NCBI GenBank assembly: GCA_029260215.1
Contig: JAJDDQ010000063.1
Coordinates: 1-47,574 of the forward strand
Direction of reading: 5' to 3'
DNA length: 47,574 bases
From: Phycisphaerae bacterium
GTDB taxonomy: Bacteria > Planctomycetota > Phycisphaerae > UBA1845
Shown here one piece after another: positions 24,757 through 33,702 of this stretch (position 1 is its first letter; the number at the start of each line of letters is the position of its first letter). Position numbers and translations under genes: made by a program. The notes under the pieces were generated by a model. That model saw only the letters and a list, made by a program, of their open reading frames with translations. It was not told where the DNA came from and did no database searches.

Positions 24757-26253
24757 TCACACGCGGTGCGGTCGGCGTGTCTTGCGATCCGTTTGGGCAG
24801 ATTCCGTCGGCGCGTCAGGATTGGGCAAGGGGATTTCCACGTTGAGAATCACGCGGTCTGACGCGACGAACGTTTGCGTTGACGATTGCGCGTATCGATC
24901 GAACAAAGCCGATCCGATCAACATGCCGGTGGCGGCACCGATTCCAGCGATGATGATGTCGGTCATTGACGGCACGCGGGCCGGCAGGAGGCATTGAGCG
25001 ATTTCGGTTGCAGTCGTGACGGCGGCCCAGACTGCGGCGAAAGTCATACACGATTCGAGCCGCACGCGGCGACCGCTTACGCGAAAGAGCAGGCCAACGA
25101 GCGTCCCCAGCCACAGATAGCGGAAGGATTTATGCATGGCGTCCAGGAGGGCGTTGGGCAGTTTGGCGAAGGTGTAACTCGCCATCGGCAGCCATTCGAT
25201 GCCCGCGATCGATTCGCGCAGCCCGCGCGATGACAGCTCAAAAGGTGCCAACTGTCTCATGCCGATGTAGGCCACCGCGATGACGATGCTTCCCTTCAGG
25301 AATCGCGTCGTCGCCCGGCGAAGTTCATCCGGCTCTGCGTCAACGCGGCCCATCGCTCCGCGCATCGCCCAATGGTTCGCCCACGCTCCGAGCACGCCCC
25401 CCATCCCGCGCGTCAGCATGTGTGTCACGTCCAGCGGGACCGAGCGAACGAAGACAGCCAGCACGGTCAGCAGAATGCCAAACAATACGGAGGCGGAGCC
25501 GGAGACTGATTTCGCGGTCGCGGAATCGAATCGCCATGCGATCATGTTGCGTATGAGCAGCACGCTCAGCATGAAATGCAGAAACACATCCGACACGTAG
25601 TCCAGTCGAAGCTGCCACAAATCGACATGGGCGGCTTCATTGAACTGACCGAATGCCCAATCGGCCAGCCGCTGATGTCGGGCGAAGGGGACGAGGTCGG
25701 CTTCGCGTGCGCCGTCCATTATAATCGAAACGTCGAACGTCAGATCGAGGGGTGCGAGCGCTGCAACGCCGAGGACGATGACCCAGATACCGGCCAACAC
25801 CGCTGTCGGATCCCGCCGGATTTCGCGATTCAGCGCCGGCGTGAGCTTCCCGGTTATGATCGAATTGGGTATCGCAAAGGCCACACCCATGATGGTGCCG
25901 ATGACGTTGCACACCGCATCCGGGAAAGAGGCTACGCGCGAAGCGAGCACGGTTTGAGCCGTCTCGAGCGCGTAGGCGGTGACGATTGCGTACGACACAA
26001 CGATGACTGCGTTGGCCAACCCGCGAATCCCACGACGGCGAAGAAAGGCGGTGCCAAGCAACCCGAGCGGCATGTAGAGCAGGATGTTGCTCATGACGTC
26101 CGGCAGGCCCGTATCGCACAGGGGCAGCCCGAGGAAACTCGGCAACGGATCAGGGTCGGCTGCGAAGGAGACATCAAAAGGCATGAGCGTGCCGTACGCA
26201 ATCAGCAGCACGTAGAGAAGGGTCAGGATTTCGATCCAGGTGACTTTGCGCAT
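24757..26253 (-). CDS. VanZ-like membrane protein with duplicated VanZ domains
   Basis: The 498-residue integral membrane protein appears to contain two VanZ-like units. The first spans about residues 5-150 and ends in ETAQTVLASRVASFPDAVCN; the second spans about 330-480 with TATEIAQCLLPARVPSMTD. Each has the family's polar start (GTLMPFD and APFELSS) and several hydrophobic helices, and a longer linker membrane region lies between. VanZ proteins occur often in exopolysaccharide and exosortase loci, with an unknown biochemical role. It is the last gene of the minus-strand polysaccharide run, 20 bp after the unknown gene. No convincing ribosome-binding site precedes ATG 26253. Confidence 0.8.
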   Translation of the reverse strand: MRKVTWIEILTLLYVLLIAYGTLMPFDVSFAADPDPLPSFLGLPLCDTGLPDVMSNILLYMPLGLLGTAFLRRRGIRGLANAVIVVSYAIVTAYALETAQTVLASRVASFPDAVCNVIGTIMGVAFAIPNSIITGKLTPALNREIRRDPTAVLAGIWVIVLGVAALAPLDLTFDVSIIMDGAREADLVPFARHQRLADWAFGQFNEAAHVDLWQLRLDYVSDVFLHFMLSVLLIRNMIAWRFDSATAKSVSGSASVLFGILLTVLAVFVRSVPLDVTHMLTRGMGGVLGAWANHWAMRGAMGRVDAEPDELRRATTRFLKGSIVIAVAYIGMRQLAPFELSSRGLRESIAGIEWLPMASYTFAKLPNALLDAMHKSFRYLWLGTLVGLLFRVSGRRVRLESCMTFAAVWAAVTTATEIAQCLLPARVPSMTDIIIAGIGAATGMLIGSALFDRYAQSSTQTFVASDRVILNVEIPLPNPDAPTESAQTDRKTRRPHRV

Positions 26254-26273
26254 GGCTTAACGAAGGCTGATCG

Positions 26274-27125
26274 CTATCCGGGTCCGTCGTCGAGATCGGC
26301 AATGCGAAGCCGATGCAGCAACGGGTCAAGATCGTAATAGGCTTGCATAGCCTGGCCTTTGGACATGCCCTGCTTCCATAGTTGCCACGGCATGCGACAG
26401 TGTCCGGATTCGTCCGGAAAGACGCGCTTAACGCGCCCGCCGAAATGTTTTCCCCAATACCAGATTCCGCGCCCCGTATCCCAGTCACAATCGGGCACGG
26501 GGACAGGTCCGTTGAAATTCGGATGCTTGCGGAACCATTTCCACCATCCGCAGCCGTGCTCCCATTGATTGAGACTGGCGGCGCGCGTGGTTGCACAGGC
26601 CAACCCCGGACACGGTAGCCCCTTCTTCAACCACCACCCGCGTGGGCGGTAGGCGGCAGTCTCGCCATCGTCCAGCGCGTTGAAGCTGCGTACGAGACGT
26701 TCCATGTTTTTTCGGGACACGAGTAGGTCACTGTGCCAGCAGGCCAGCCGATCCGTATAGGCGTAGACGAACTCCATAGGGAAGCTGACCCAGACGGTGG
26801 GAAGATTAAGCAGGCGATTGACGTCGAATCGGACGGCTCCAGGCAAGATGGTCGGCGTATCGCCGAGCGGATCGGCTCCGACCACGGGTGTCCAGCCGAA
26901 CTCCAAAATCAACTTCTGCTGGATGCGGCAGAAGCGGTCAACAACGCCCCAGCAAAGCCACGGTTTCTCGATTCCGGCGAGCTGTTCCCGCCAGTCATCG
27001 AGCACGTCAGCGAGCGACGTGACATCCGGCCCCCAGGATTCCCAATCGCCGGTTCCGCGATGATGCCACTGGTATTGCTCGGGTGAAACGACCAGCGGAC
27101 CCCGTGTTTCTATTACATCAGACAT
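26274..27125 (-). CDS. Tryptophan-rich protein of unknown function in the exopolysaccharide operon
   Basis: I do not recognise this 283-residue protein. It is soluble by sequence, with no signal peptide, and is unusually rich in tryptophan, for example in YQWHHRGTGDWESWGP, PRGWWLKKG, HGCGWWKWFRKHPNF and GRGIWYWGKHFG. A polar motif, FVYAYTDRLACWHSDLLVS, is near its middle. ATG 27125 is chosen over the TTG at 27128. It lies 55 bp after the receiver-domain gene and 20 bp before the VanZ gene, so it is probably part of the same operon and may act on the same polysaccharide. No function is assigned. Confidence 0.75.
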   Translation of the reverse strand: MSDVIETRGPLVVSPEQYQWHHRGTGDWESWGPDVTSLADVLDDWREQLAGIEKPWLCWGVVDRFCRIQQKLILEFGWTPVVGADPLGDTPTILPGAVRFDVNRLLNLPTVWVSFPMEFVYAYTDRLACWHSDLLVSRKNMERLVRSFNALDDGETAAYRPRGWWLKKGLPCPGLACATTRAASLNQWEHGCGWWKWFRKHPNFNGPVPVPDCDWDTGRGIWYWGKHFGGRVKRVFPDESGHCRMPWQLWKQGMSKGQAMQAYYDLDPLLHRLRIADLDDGPG

Positions 27126-27180
27126 CAACGTAATATCGGTCGTTGGATGCGCGGACTTGGGTTGCGCTGAGAAGCCGGGT

Positions 27181-28638
27181 TTACGATTCGATTACACCTG
27201 ATTTGCGATGGGTAACCTGAAGAATAACGCTGATAATCCGGCTTCGATCGATTGGTTTGGAGACGCAATCGTCGCAACCAGCCGACAAAGCCGTTTTGCG
27301 ATCATCTCCCATCGCGTGCGGTATGAGTGCGATGATGGGCACGTTGCAGTTTCGGCCTCTGAGTTGGCGCGTGGCTTCGTACCCATCGAGAACGGGCATT
27401 TGTGTGTCCATGAGTATGACGTCGAAGGATTGCTGCGCGTCGAGAGCGTCCTTCGCTTTGCCAAATGCCTGCCAGCCATTGACGACGACGGAAACCTCCG
27501 CGCCGGCTCTTCTGAGCGTGTGCGAAATCATGCGCTGATCGTCGGGTTCATCCTCCGCCAACAGTATGTGCAATCCTTCGAGGGGGTTTTCATCCGCACG
27601 CGGTGCCGGTTCGGTCGGTCGCGATGGCTTGGCCCGGTCGGAATTCGATGTTGAATCGTCGATGCCGAGAGACACTCTTACGTCACTGCGTAGCTTGGCC
27701 AACCACGCATGCCTTGCGGCGACCGCCATTGCACGAAGGCGCGCATGGTTCGACTGAATGAAGCCAGCTAACACACCCATCGCCGGGACCATGCAGGCCA
27801 GCAACTTGGTCGCGTGGGCGATATTGAAAGCGGAATCAAATGGATATGCGGACCCGAAGGCCATGTAAAGCTGGGTGGCCAATTGCGGGATAAGGGAAAG
27901 CAACAGCGAGATCGAAAATGGCGTTCGATTGCGATGGTGGTAAATGGGAAAAACAATGGTCAAACACAACAGGTACGGCCCGATCGGAAGAACGTCGTAC
28001 GGGCGCTTGACAGCACCGGTCGCTAAGATCGTCTGAGGAAGGTCTTCCCATAACAGACTGAAGCCGATTGTCGCGATTGCGCTCAATACACAGGTGGCCG
28101 AAACGGCTGCACGCAATGTGCCGGCCGCCCCACCCGCCGCTCGCTCCGCTGGCTGAAGCGCGAACACGCTTACGATAAAGAGAAATATCATCGCGTTGAA
28201 CATGCGGGAGGCGACCCATGAGAACATCATGATATCCCCGTCGAAAGCTGCCCCGTGAACGATGCCGTCTGTCAAGAGAATGTGAAAAACGTCCAGGACT
28301 CCGGTGCAAGCCAGTGCGACACCAATGACACAGAGCGATGATTCTTTCCTTATTCCGTAATGTATGAACAGGAGCATCGCGGAAAAAAGCGCGGCACAAA
28401 TCGCGGACCATTCGAGAAGCGCGTGCGTAAAACCGCCGTCCACCGTCTGCCGCACAGCCAGGAGGGGGTCGATGCCAACCGGCGGATTGTCCAGCGTGGC
28501 GAAGTTCACCCCCGCGCCCATCAGCGCTAGCGGAGCTGCAGAAATGACGACAAGAAGCACCGCCCAAGCCCAATTGGACGCGAATCGCGATTCGCTCGTG
28601 CGAGGTTTGGTTGTTCCACTGGTGCGCAACATGGGCAT
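27181..28638 (-). CDS. Membrane sensor domain fused to a response-regulator receiver
   Basis: The 485-residue protein has about seven hydrophobic segments in residues 25-310, similar to MASE-type membrane sensor domains, then a short linker and a receiver domain (residues 355-475). The receiver shows HILLAEDEPDDQRMI at its start, the phospho-acceptor in VILMDTQMPVLDGYEATR, and the lysine in CVSKPIDRS. There is no histidine kinase, ATPase or GGDEF part, so it would pair with a separate kinase or act through protein contacts. It sits within the exopolysaccharide run, 55 bp after a glycosyltransferase gene, and could tune synthesis in response to a membrane signal. That role is inferred. Confidence 0.82.
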   Translation of the reverse strand: MPMLRTSGTTKPRTSESRFASNWAWAVLLVVISAAPLALMGAGVNFATLDNPPVGIDPLLAVRQTVDGGFTHALLEWSAICAALFSAMLLFIHYGIRKESSLCVIGVALACTGVLDVFHILLTDGIVHGAAFDGDIMMFSWVASRMFNAMIFLFIVSVFALQPAERAAGGAAGTLRAAVSATCVLSAIATIGFSLLWEDLPQTILATGAVKRPYDVLPIGPYLLCLTIVFPIYHHRNRTPFSISLLLSLIPQLATQLYMAFGSAYPFDSAFNIAHATKLLACMVPAMGVLAGFIQSNHARLRAMAVAARHAWLAKLRSDVRVSLGIDDSTSNSDRAKPSRPTEPAPRADENPLEGLHILLAEDEPDDQRMISHTLRRAGAEVSVVVNGWQAFGKAKDALDAQQSFDVILMDTQMPVLDGYEATRQLRGRNCNVPIIALIPHAMGDDRKTALSAGCDDCVSKPIDRSRIISVILQVTHRKSGVIES

Positions 28639-28693
28639 CCCCGGACTTGGGTCTGGTCACGCTATGGATCGGCGGTCCGAACGGTTCGGTGCA

Positions 28694-29938
28694 TTACCAA
28701 TTCGTCGTCGGCTGAGCTGGGGTCGCATTATCGGCGAAAACCGCTGCCGGCCCGGTTTGTTCGACGTTTCGATTCGGCGTGAATTCCTCGGCAGCCTCGG
28801 TCAACACCTGTATCGCTCGGGCGGCTGTCTCCTTCCAGCTACGCCGACAGCCGTCGCGTGCGATCCGCTCCCGATCGAAAGGTTCATTCAGGCAGCAACT
28901 GACGGCGGCTTCGAGCAATTCACCGTCGCCAAACGGCACGAGTTGGCCGCTGCCTTGCGTGACAAGCTCGCGATTGCCCCCGACATCGGTCGCGACGACG
29001 GGCAGACCGACGGCCAGTGCTTCGCAAATCGCGTTGCAACAACCTTCATTTGAAGTCGGAAGCACGAAGAGGTCGGCTGCGTTCAGCCACTTGGCCACGT
29101 CATGTGCTTGAAGATGCCCGAGGAAGTCAACACGGTCAGCCAACCCCAGCTTGCTCGCCAAGCGCCGCAGTCGATGCTCGAATCGCCCCTCGGCTGCGTC
29201 GGCGCCAATCACGACGTACCGCAGCCGCGGGTGGCGATCTATCATGCTGGGCAGAATATCGAGCACACGGTGGACGCCTTTGCGTTCGCACAGATGTCCG
29301 ACGGTGACGAGCACCGTGTCGCGCCCGTCGCAACCCACCGCCGACCGCGCCGCATCGCGATCCATCGGAGTAAAAATGTTCGTATCAACGCCGTTCGGGA
29401 TCACGTGGATACGATCCGGATGTACGCCGGCTTCTCGCGCTTCTTCCGCTAACTGTGACGAAACTGCGACAACAGCCGTTGCACCGCGCAGCGACGCAAC
29501 AACCTGACGCTTCGTTAGCGGATTGTGCGAGTATTTTCCGAGCAGCCCTCGAAGGGTGATCGCATACGGCAGGTTGAACCGTTTTGCGAGCAGCGCAACC
29601 GCCCCGCCGTCGGGCCAGCAAAAGTGCGCATCCAGAATGTCGACGCCGCCTTGGGCGACGAGGCGCTCGATGGTCAGCGCGACCGCTCGGGCATACAGTT
29701 TGGCATTGAAAGGCAGGCTCAGCCCGCGTACGTAAGGCATGGGGATGTGCCATGTTTCGGGCGGACCGGGGTGCGCCACAACCTCCCGTGGACGACGCGA
29801 AAACCATCGGACCGGCTGCGGACTGATGACGCGAACATCGGCGAGCATGTTCATGGCGGACAATCGTTCGCGCACGAAGAACCCCGCGTTCGGCGCGTCG
29901 GGCGACGGGTAGCACAAGCTCAGTGAGACGATTTTCAA
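28694..29938 (-). CDS. Family 4 glycosyltransferase
   Basis: The 414-residue cytoplasmic enzyme transfers a sugar from a nucleotide donor. It has the GT-B fold with two Rossmann halves. The N-terminal half holds DAHFCWPDG, and the C-terminal half holds VGHLCERKGVHRVLD and LPTSNEGCCNAICEALAVGLPVVATDVGG, where the E-x7-E-like donor site is seen. It starts at TTG 29938, overlapping the TGA of the upstream glycosyltransferase (TTGA), with GAGG nine bases ahead. The acceptor and sugar are not predictable. Confidence 0.9.
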   Translation of the reverse strand: MKIVSLSLCYPSPDAPNAGFFVRERLSAMNMLADVRVISPQPVRWFSRRPREVVAHPGPPETWHIPMPYVRGLSLPFNAKLYARAVALTIERLVAQGGVDILDAHFCWPDGGAVALLAKRFNLPYAITLRGLLGKYSHNPLTKRQVVASLRGATAVVAVSSQLAEEAREAGVHPDRIHVIPNGVDTNIFTPMDRDAARSAVGCDGRDTVLVTVGHLCERKGVHRVLDILPSMIDRHPRLRYVVIGADAAEGRFEHRLRRLASKLGLADRVDFLGHLQAHDVAKWLNAADLFVLPTSNEGCCNAICEALAVGLPVVATDVGGNRELVTQGSGQLVPFGDGELLEAAVSCCLNEPFDRERIARDGCRRSWKETAARAIQVLTEAAEEFTPNRNVEQTGPAAVFADNATPAQPTTNW

Positions 29939-31146
29939 GCCGGAATACCTCGTGAATCGCCGACCTGAATCCTGCCTATCGCACGACTCGCTCTATCGGC
30001 GAGCAACGCGCGATAGTAGTCCGCGTATCGATCAGCCATGCTGTCGAGATCGTATTTTTGCTCTACACGCAATCGCGCCCGCTTTCCCGTCTCTTGACGC
30101 AAGCCAGCGTCTTTGACAAGTCGGGTTATTGCGTCAGCGAGCGCTTGCGGGTCTCGCCTGGGAACGACCCACCCGCTGCGCCCGTCTTGAACGACAGCAG
30201 CATTGTCGCCGACATCGGTAGCCACCACCGGCACACCGCAAGCCATCGCTTCCAAGAGCGCGATACTCATTTGTTCCTGCACGCTGGCGAGCACGAAGAC
30301 GTCTGTGTTGCGAAGGATGTCGGGAATATCGCTGCGATTCCCCAAAAGTTCGAGGCGAATGTTTGATGGCAGAGTCCGTGCCTCTTGTTCGATCCGGTTT
30401 CGCAAAGGGCCTTCGCCTACGATGCGAAGCACGAACGAACCACTGGCCTGAGCAACCAGCTTTACGGCTTCGATGAGATCGAGGTGCCCCTTGATGGGTA
30501 TGAGCGATCCGACGGACGTAATCACAACAGGCCGTCCCACAGGCAGAGTTTCCGTTTCGCTCGGTTGAAATCGGCGCGTATCAACACCGTTGGCCAGCAG
30601 GCGGATTCGCGATGGTGAAATGCCAAGCTGTGCTTCGAGCAAATCCATTCCACATCGAGAGACGGACGTGAAATGGTGATGATTTAGCCCCAACCATCTC
30701 GCCAGCCTTCGGCGCGAGGGTTCGAATCCCGCATCCGATTCGACACCGTGAAACCCGAACACCAGGGTCGGGGCGTGCGCCCCAAGGAGAAGGGTCGCCA
30801 TCGCACTGTCGGGCCAGGTGTTCCAATTGCGCGCGTGGACCAAGTGGGGTTGCTGTTGTGCGAACAGGCGCGCCAGCCTGATCGCCGCCCACGGCGCGCG
30901 CCCTCGAAAATTCAAGGCCACACACGTCACATGCTGCGGAAGCTCAGTTTCCAGTGGCCCGGGCGAGCGCAGTGTGCAAACGACATGCCGCGCGAACGAC
31001 ATAGCCGGCCGACTCAACAACGTGACCAGACCGCGCTCCATACCCCCGACACTAAGCGAGTGAACCAAATGCAGGATTACGGGCCGCGAGCGGGTTGCCC
31101 ATCGCCCAGGCTTCTTCGTCAACACATGAGACGACCTTTTTTGCAT
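29935..31146 (-). CDS. Family 4 glycosyltransferase, exosortase-locus type (TIGR03088-like)
   Basis: The 403-residue enzyme begins its fold with PVILHLVHSLSVGGMERGLVTLL, the hallmark of sugar transferases in PEP-CTERM/exosortase exopolysaccharide loci. Later it has ITSVGSLIPIKGHLDLIEAV, VGEGPLRNRIEQEA and EQMSIALLEAMACGVPVVATDVGDN. These fit a GT-B retaining transferase. I choose ATG 31146, with AGAAAGG ahead, which overlaps the end of the polymerase gene by 95 bp. A longer frame to 31269 is unlikely. It ends in an overlap with the next glycosyltransferase. Confidence 0.88.
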   Translation of the reverse strand: MQKRSSHVLTKKPGRWATRSRPVILHLVHSLSVGGMERGLVTLLSRPAMSFARHVVCTLRSPGPLETELPQHVTCVALNFRGRAPWAAIRLARLFAQQQPHLVHARNWNTWPDSAMATLLLGAHAPTLVFGFHGVESDAGFEPSRRRLARWLGLNHHHFTSVSRCGMDLLEAQLGISPSRIRLLANGVDTRRFQPSETETLPVGRPVVITSVGSLIPIKGHLDLIEAVKLVAQASGSFVLRIVGEGPLRNRIEQEARTLPSNIRLELLGNRSDIPDILRNTDVFVLASVQEQMSIALLEAMACGVPVVATDVGDNAAVVQDGRSGWVVPRRDPQALADAITRLVKDAGLRQETGKRARLRVEQKYDLDSMADRYADYYRALLADRASRAIGRIQVGDSRGIPA

Positions 31147-32428
31147 CGGACGCCTTTCTCGAATCTGCCACGATGATGCGCCGCAAGCAGCCCGGCAGCG
31201 CCAAAACCCACCAGAATGACTCAGTGTACAAACGTTCAGTGAACAACTGCGTTCCGAATGAAATCGCAATTGACAGCAGCAGCCCGTAGGCCATGTATCG
31301 ATACCATTTCGGGTCGGACGACTTCCCCGCGCGTAACAGGCAGGACAGTGAACACACGATCGATGTCGTCAACGCAATACCGAATAGAATGATGCCCTGC
31401 AAGCCAAGCTCCGCGACGCACAGAATGATCGTGTTGTGTGCCGCGCGACGCCCGAGTTCGGGGTTTGTTTCCTGGAGAACACGCGGGAAATTCCCAATGC
31501 CAACACCAAGCGGATGTTCAGCCACAATTCTGCGCGCAGCCCCCCATATCTCAACGCGCCCCATAGCTGCACGGTCGTTCGCCAGCTCCGTGCGGTTGGT
31601 CAGTGTGTTCATGCGGTCCCAGAAAGAATTGTCGGTCAGCGCAAACGCACAGACAGCCGCGACCGCCATCGTCGTGTACGTACGCATACGCAGTCGCTTG
31701 GGCGCGAACAGAACCGCCACGATCGCACCGACACACAACCCGACAAACGCCGACCGCGTCCGGCAGAGCACCACAGTGTTGACCGTCAGCGCACCACTGA
31801 GAAGTGCCACCGCTTTCAATGATTTGTAGCGTATGGTTAGAAGAGCCGCTCCGATCAGCGGAAGCATAGCCGCCATGTGGGCCGAGAGGCCGGATGAATG
31901 CCGGAAGTCAGGCCCGCCAACGCCTTCAAGACGACCACGCGAAAACGCGCCGCGCGGAGCAGTCCAAGCATCGTACCCAATATACATACTTCCAAGAACG
32001 AGTGCCCACAACACGATCGTGAAGTTGCGACGCGTCGTTGTGACGCGGGTCAGGCAGAACACAAATACCATCATCTTCACGAATTTATCAGTAAGTGCGG
32101 CACTTTGTATCGACGGGCCTATACCTGTAAATTCGCTGACAATGACGACGAACACCATGCACAGAACAGCAATATCCCACACGCCGAGCATTGGCCTGAC
32201 CGATGGCATTCTCGGAAGGTTGATCAAGATACCCAGCATCAGGCAGACGGCGGCCGTCATCGAATAGCGAATACCCAACGACTCGATCGGAATGTGCCAC
32301 CACGCATGCTCCGGATACACCTGGTAGATCAGCATGTAATTCGCAACACCCAGCACCGGAACGAGCAGCGACAACACTGACGCGCTCCAAAACGAAAGCA
32401 GAAATGCGATGGTTCTGAGTGGCAGCAT
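31052..32428 (-). CDS. O-antigen ligase/polymerase-like membrane protein
   Basis: The 458-residue integral membrane protein has about ten to twelve hydrophobic segments and a large outer loop carrying RVEIWGAARRIVAEHPLGVGIGNFPRV, typical of Wzy/WaaL (PF04932) enzymes that polymerise or ligate lipid-linked glycans. ATG 32428 (MLPLRTIAFLLSFW) is chosen because it lies 5 bp after the upstream gene and begins directly with a membrane segment; the longer frame to 32548 overlaps that gene and starts with a Cys-rich stretch. In this operon it is the likely polymerase of the exopolysaccharide. Whether it polymerises or ligates cannot be decided here. Confidence 0.87.
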   Translation of the reverse strand: MLPLRTIAFLLSFWSASVLSLLVPVLGVANYMLIYQVYPEHAWWHIPIESLGIRYSMTAAVCLMLGILINLPRMPSVRPMLGVWDIAVLCMVFVVIVSEFTGIGPSIQSAALTDKFVKMMVFVFCLTRVTTTRRNFTIVLWALVLGSMYIGYDAWTAPRGAFSRGRLEGVGGPDFRHSSGLSAHMAAMLPLIGAALLTIRYKSLKAVALLSGALTVNTVVLCRTRSAFVGLCVGAIVAVLFAPKRLRMRTYTTMAVAAVCAFALTDNSFWDRMNTLTNRTELANDRAAMGRVEIWGAARRIVAEHPLGVGIGNFPRVLQETNPELGRRAAHNTIILCVAELGLQGIILFGIALTTSIVCSLSCLLRAGKSSDPKWYRYMAYGLLLSIAISFGTQLFTERLYTESFWWVLALPGCLRRIIVADSRKASDAKKVVSCVDEEAWAMGNPLAARNPAFGSLA

Positions 32429-32433
32429 GATGA

Positions 32434-33702
32434 CTAAGTCGGTGCAACAACAGCCGAAGACGCCGAAACGTGTTCCGTGGTTCCCGTCGGATGGGATGTC
32501 GCATGTGCAGGCCCGACACGCAGACGCTCGATCATTCTCCGCATCCACACATCGGACTGAAGCCGGTCCAGAGCTCGCTTGCCGGATTGGGCGAGCGAGC
32601 GGCGAACATTCACGTCAAGCAACTGATCCATCGCATGACGAATCGACGCTTCATCGCCTGGCTCGGCACACAAACCTATGCCCTCGGATCGCACAAATCG
32701 ATCGACGAAGCATCCTTTCGGTACGACAGCCAAAATCGGGCGCTCGGCCCGCAAATAGTCGAGTATTTTCGTCGGAAAGCAGACATGCACCTCCTCCGGA
32801 CAAGGTGTTTTCGCTCCGAGAAAAACCACGCCCACATCGGCACGGTCAATTTCGCCAGCGACTTCGGCATGCGACACCCAGCGAGCGCCCATGCGTCCCA
32901 GCAGCCCCTTGCATGCCGACGGCGGCGACAGAAAAGTTGCGCGCGCCGACGTTCCCTCGATCGCGCGAATGAACGAAAGAGCTGCGTCCTCGTGTGGCTC
33001 GTAAATCGCACCGCAGTAAATAAAGTGTAAAGATCGTCTCTCCTGCGGCGGCGTACTTTCAACCGAGATTTGAGACACCGTATGCGGCAATACCCAGCAT
33101 CGCGAAACACCACGTTGAGCATAATGTTGCGAGAAACCCTCCGTGGGCGTCATCACCATCCACGCTTGATTCAATGCGATACGATCCACGAGTTTCCAGG
33201 CTGCACGCTTCACCAGGTTGCAACCTGCCATAGCCTCAGCAAAAAGATCGTGCATATAGAGCACAAGCGGCAGATTCAATTGCCGCGATGCCAAAACGCC
33301 GGCCAGCAAACTGTAACGGTGGGGATAGACAGCCAGAATGCGCGTCGCGCCCCAGTCTCGCGCGACGCGGCACGACGCGCTCACCATTCCGTGAATCGTC
33401 CGAAACACAGCGCCGCATTGCGTCCAGGTCGGCTGAGCTTGATCGTCGCTGGGCCAGGGCACGAACGTCGGCGGCACACGTGCGTCCAGGTCTGCCGATG
33501 TAGCGCGACGGTCGGAAACCGCATACTCTGGAAACGAGCGCGTCACCACACGGAACACGCCCGGCGGCGCAGCCGAGAACAACGTCCCCAACACACCAGC
33601 GGACGCCCGATTGGACGGCGGCCAATGCCACGAAACGATGACCGTTCGCGGATCGCTGTCGTTCGCTCGCGTTGCAACTGTCTTCTTGAGCAAGCCGTTC
33701 AT
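32434..33702 (-). CDS. Family 4-like glycosyltransferase
   Basis: The product of about 422 residues has a GT-B layout with TVIVSWHWPPSNRASAGVLG at the N-terminus, then YMHDLFAEAMAGC, and a C-terminal half with FIYCGAIYEPHEDAALSF and CFPTKILDYLRAERPILAVVPKG. This fits transferases that act on undecaprenyl-linked chains. ATG 33702 overlaps the preceding stop (TGATG); a GTG at 33705 is also possible. The protein belongs to the same tightly packed operon. Donor and acceptor cannot be told. Confidence 0.86.
   Translation of the reverse strand: MNGLLKKTVATRANDSDPRTVIVSWHWPPSNRASAGVLGTLFSAAPPGVFRVVTRSFPEYAVSDRRATSADLDARVPPTFVPWPSDDQAQPTWTQCGAVFRTIHGMVSASCRVARDWGATRILAVYPHRYSLLAGVLASRQLNLPLVLYMHDLFAEAMAGCNLVKRAAWKLVDRIALNQAWMVMTPTEGFSQHYAQRGVSRCWVLPHTVSQISVESTPPQERRSLHFIYCGAIYEPHEDAALSFIRAIEGTSARATFLSPPSACKGLLGRMGARWVSHAEVAGEIDRADVGVVFLGAKTPCPEEVHVCFPTKILDYLRAERPILAVVPKGCFVDRFVRSEGIGLCAEPGDEASIRHAMDQLLDVNVRRSLAQSGKRALDRLQSDVWMRRMIERLRVGPAHATSHPTGTTEHVSASSAVVAPT

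Noticed and set aside
31147-31269. Longer start of the second glycosyltransferase
   Set aside because: It lies inside the polymerase gene and adds cysteine-rich sequence not seen in the family.
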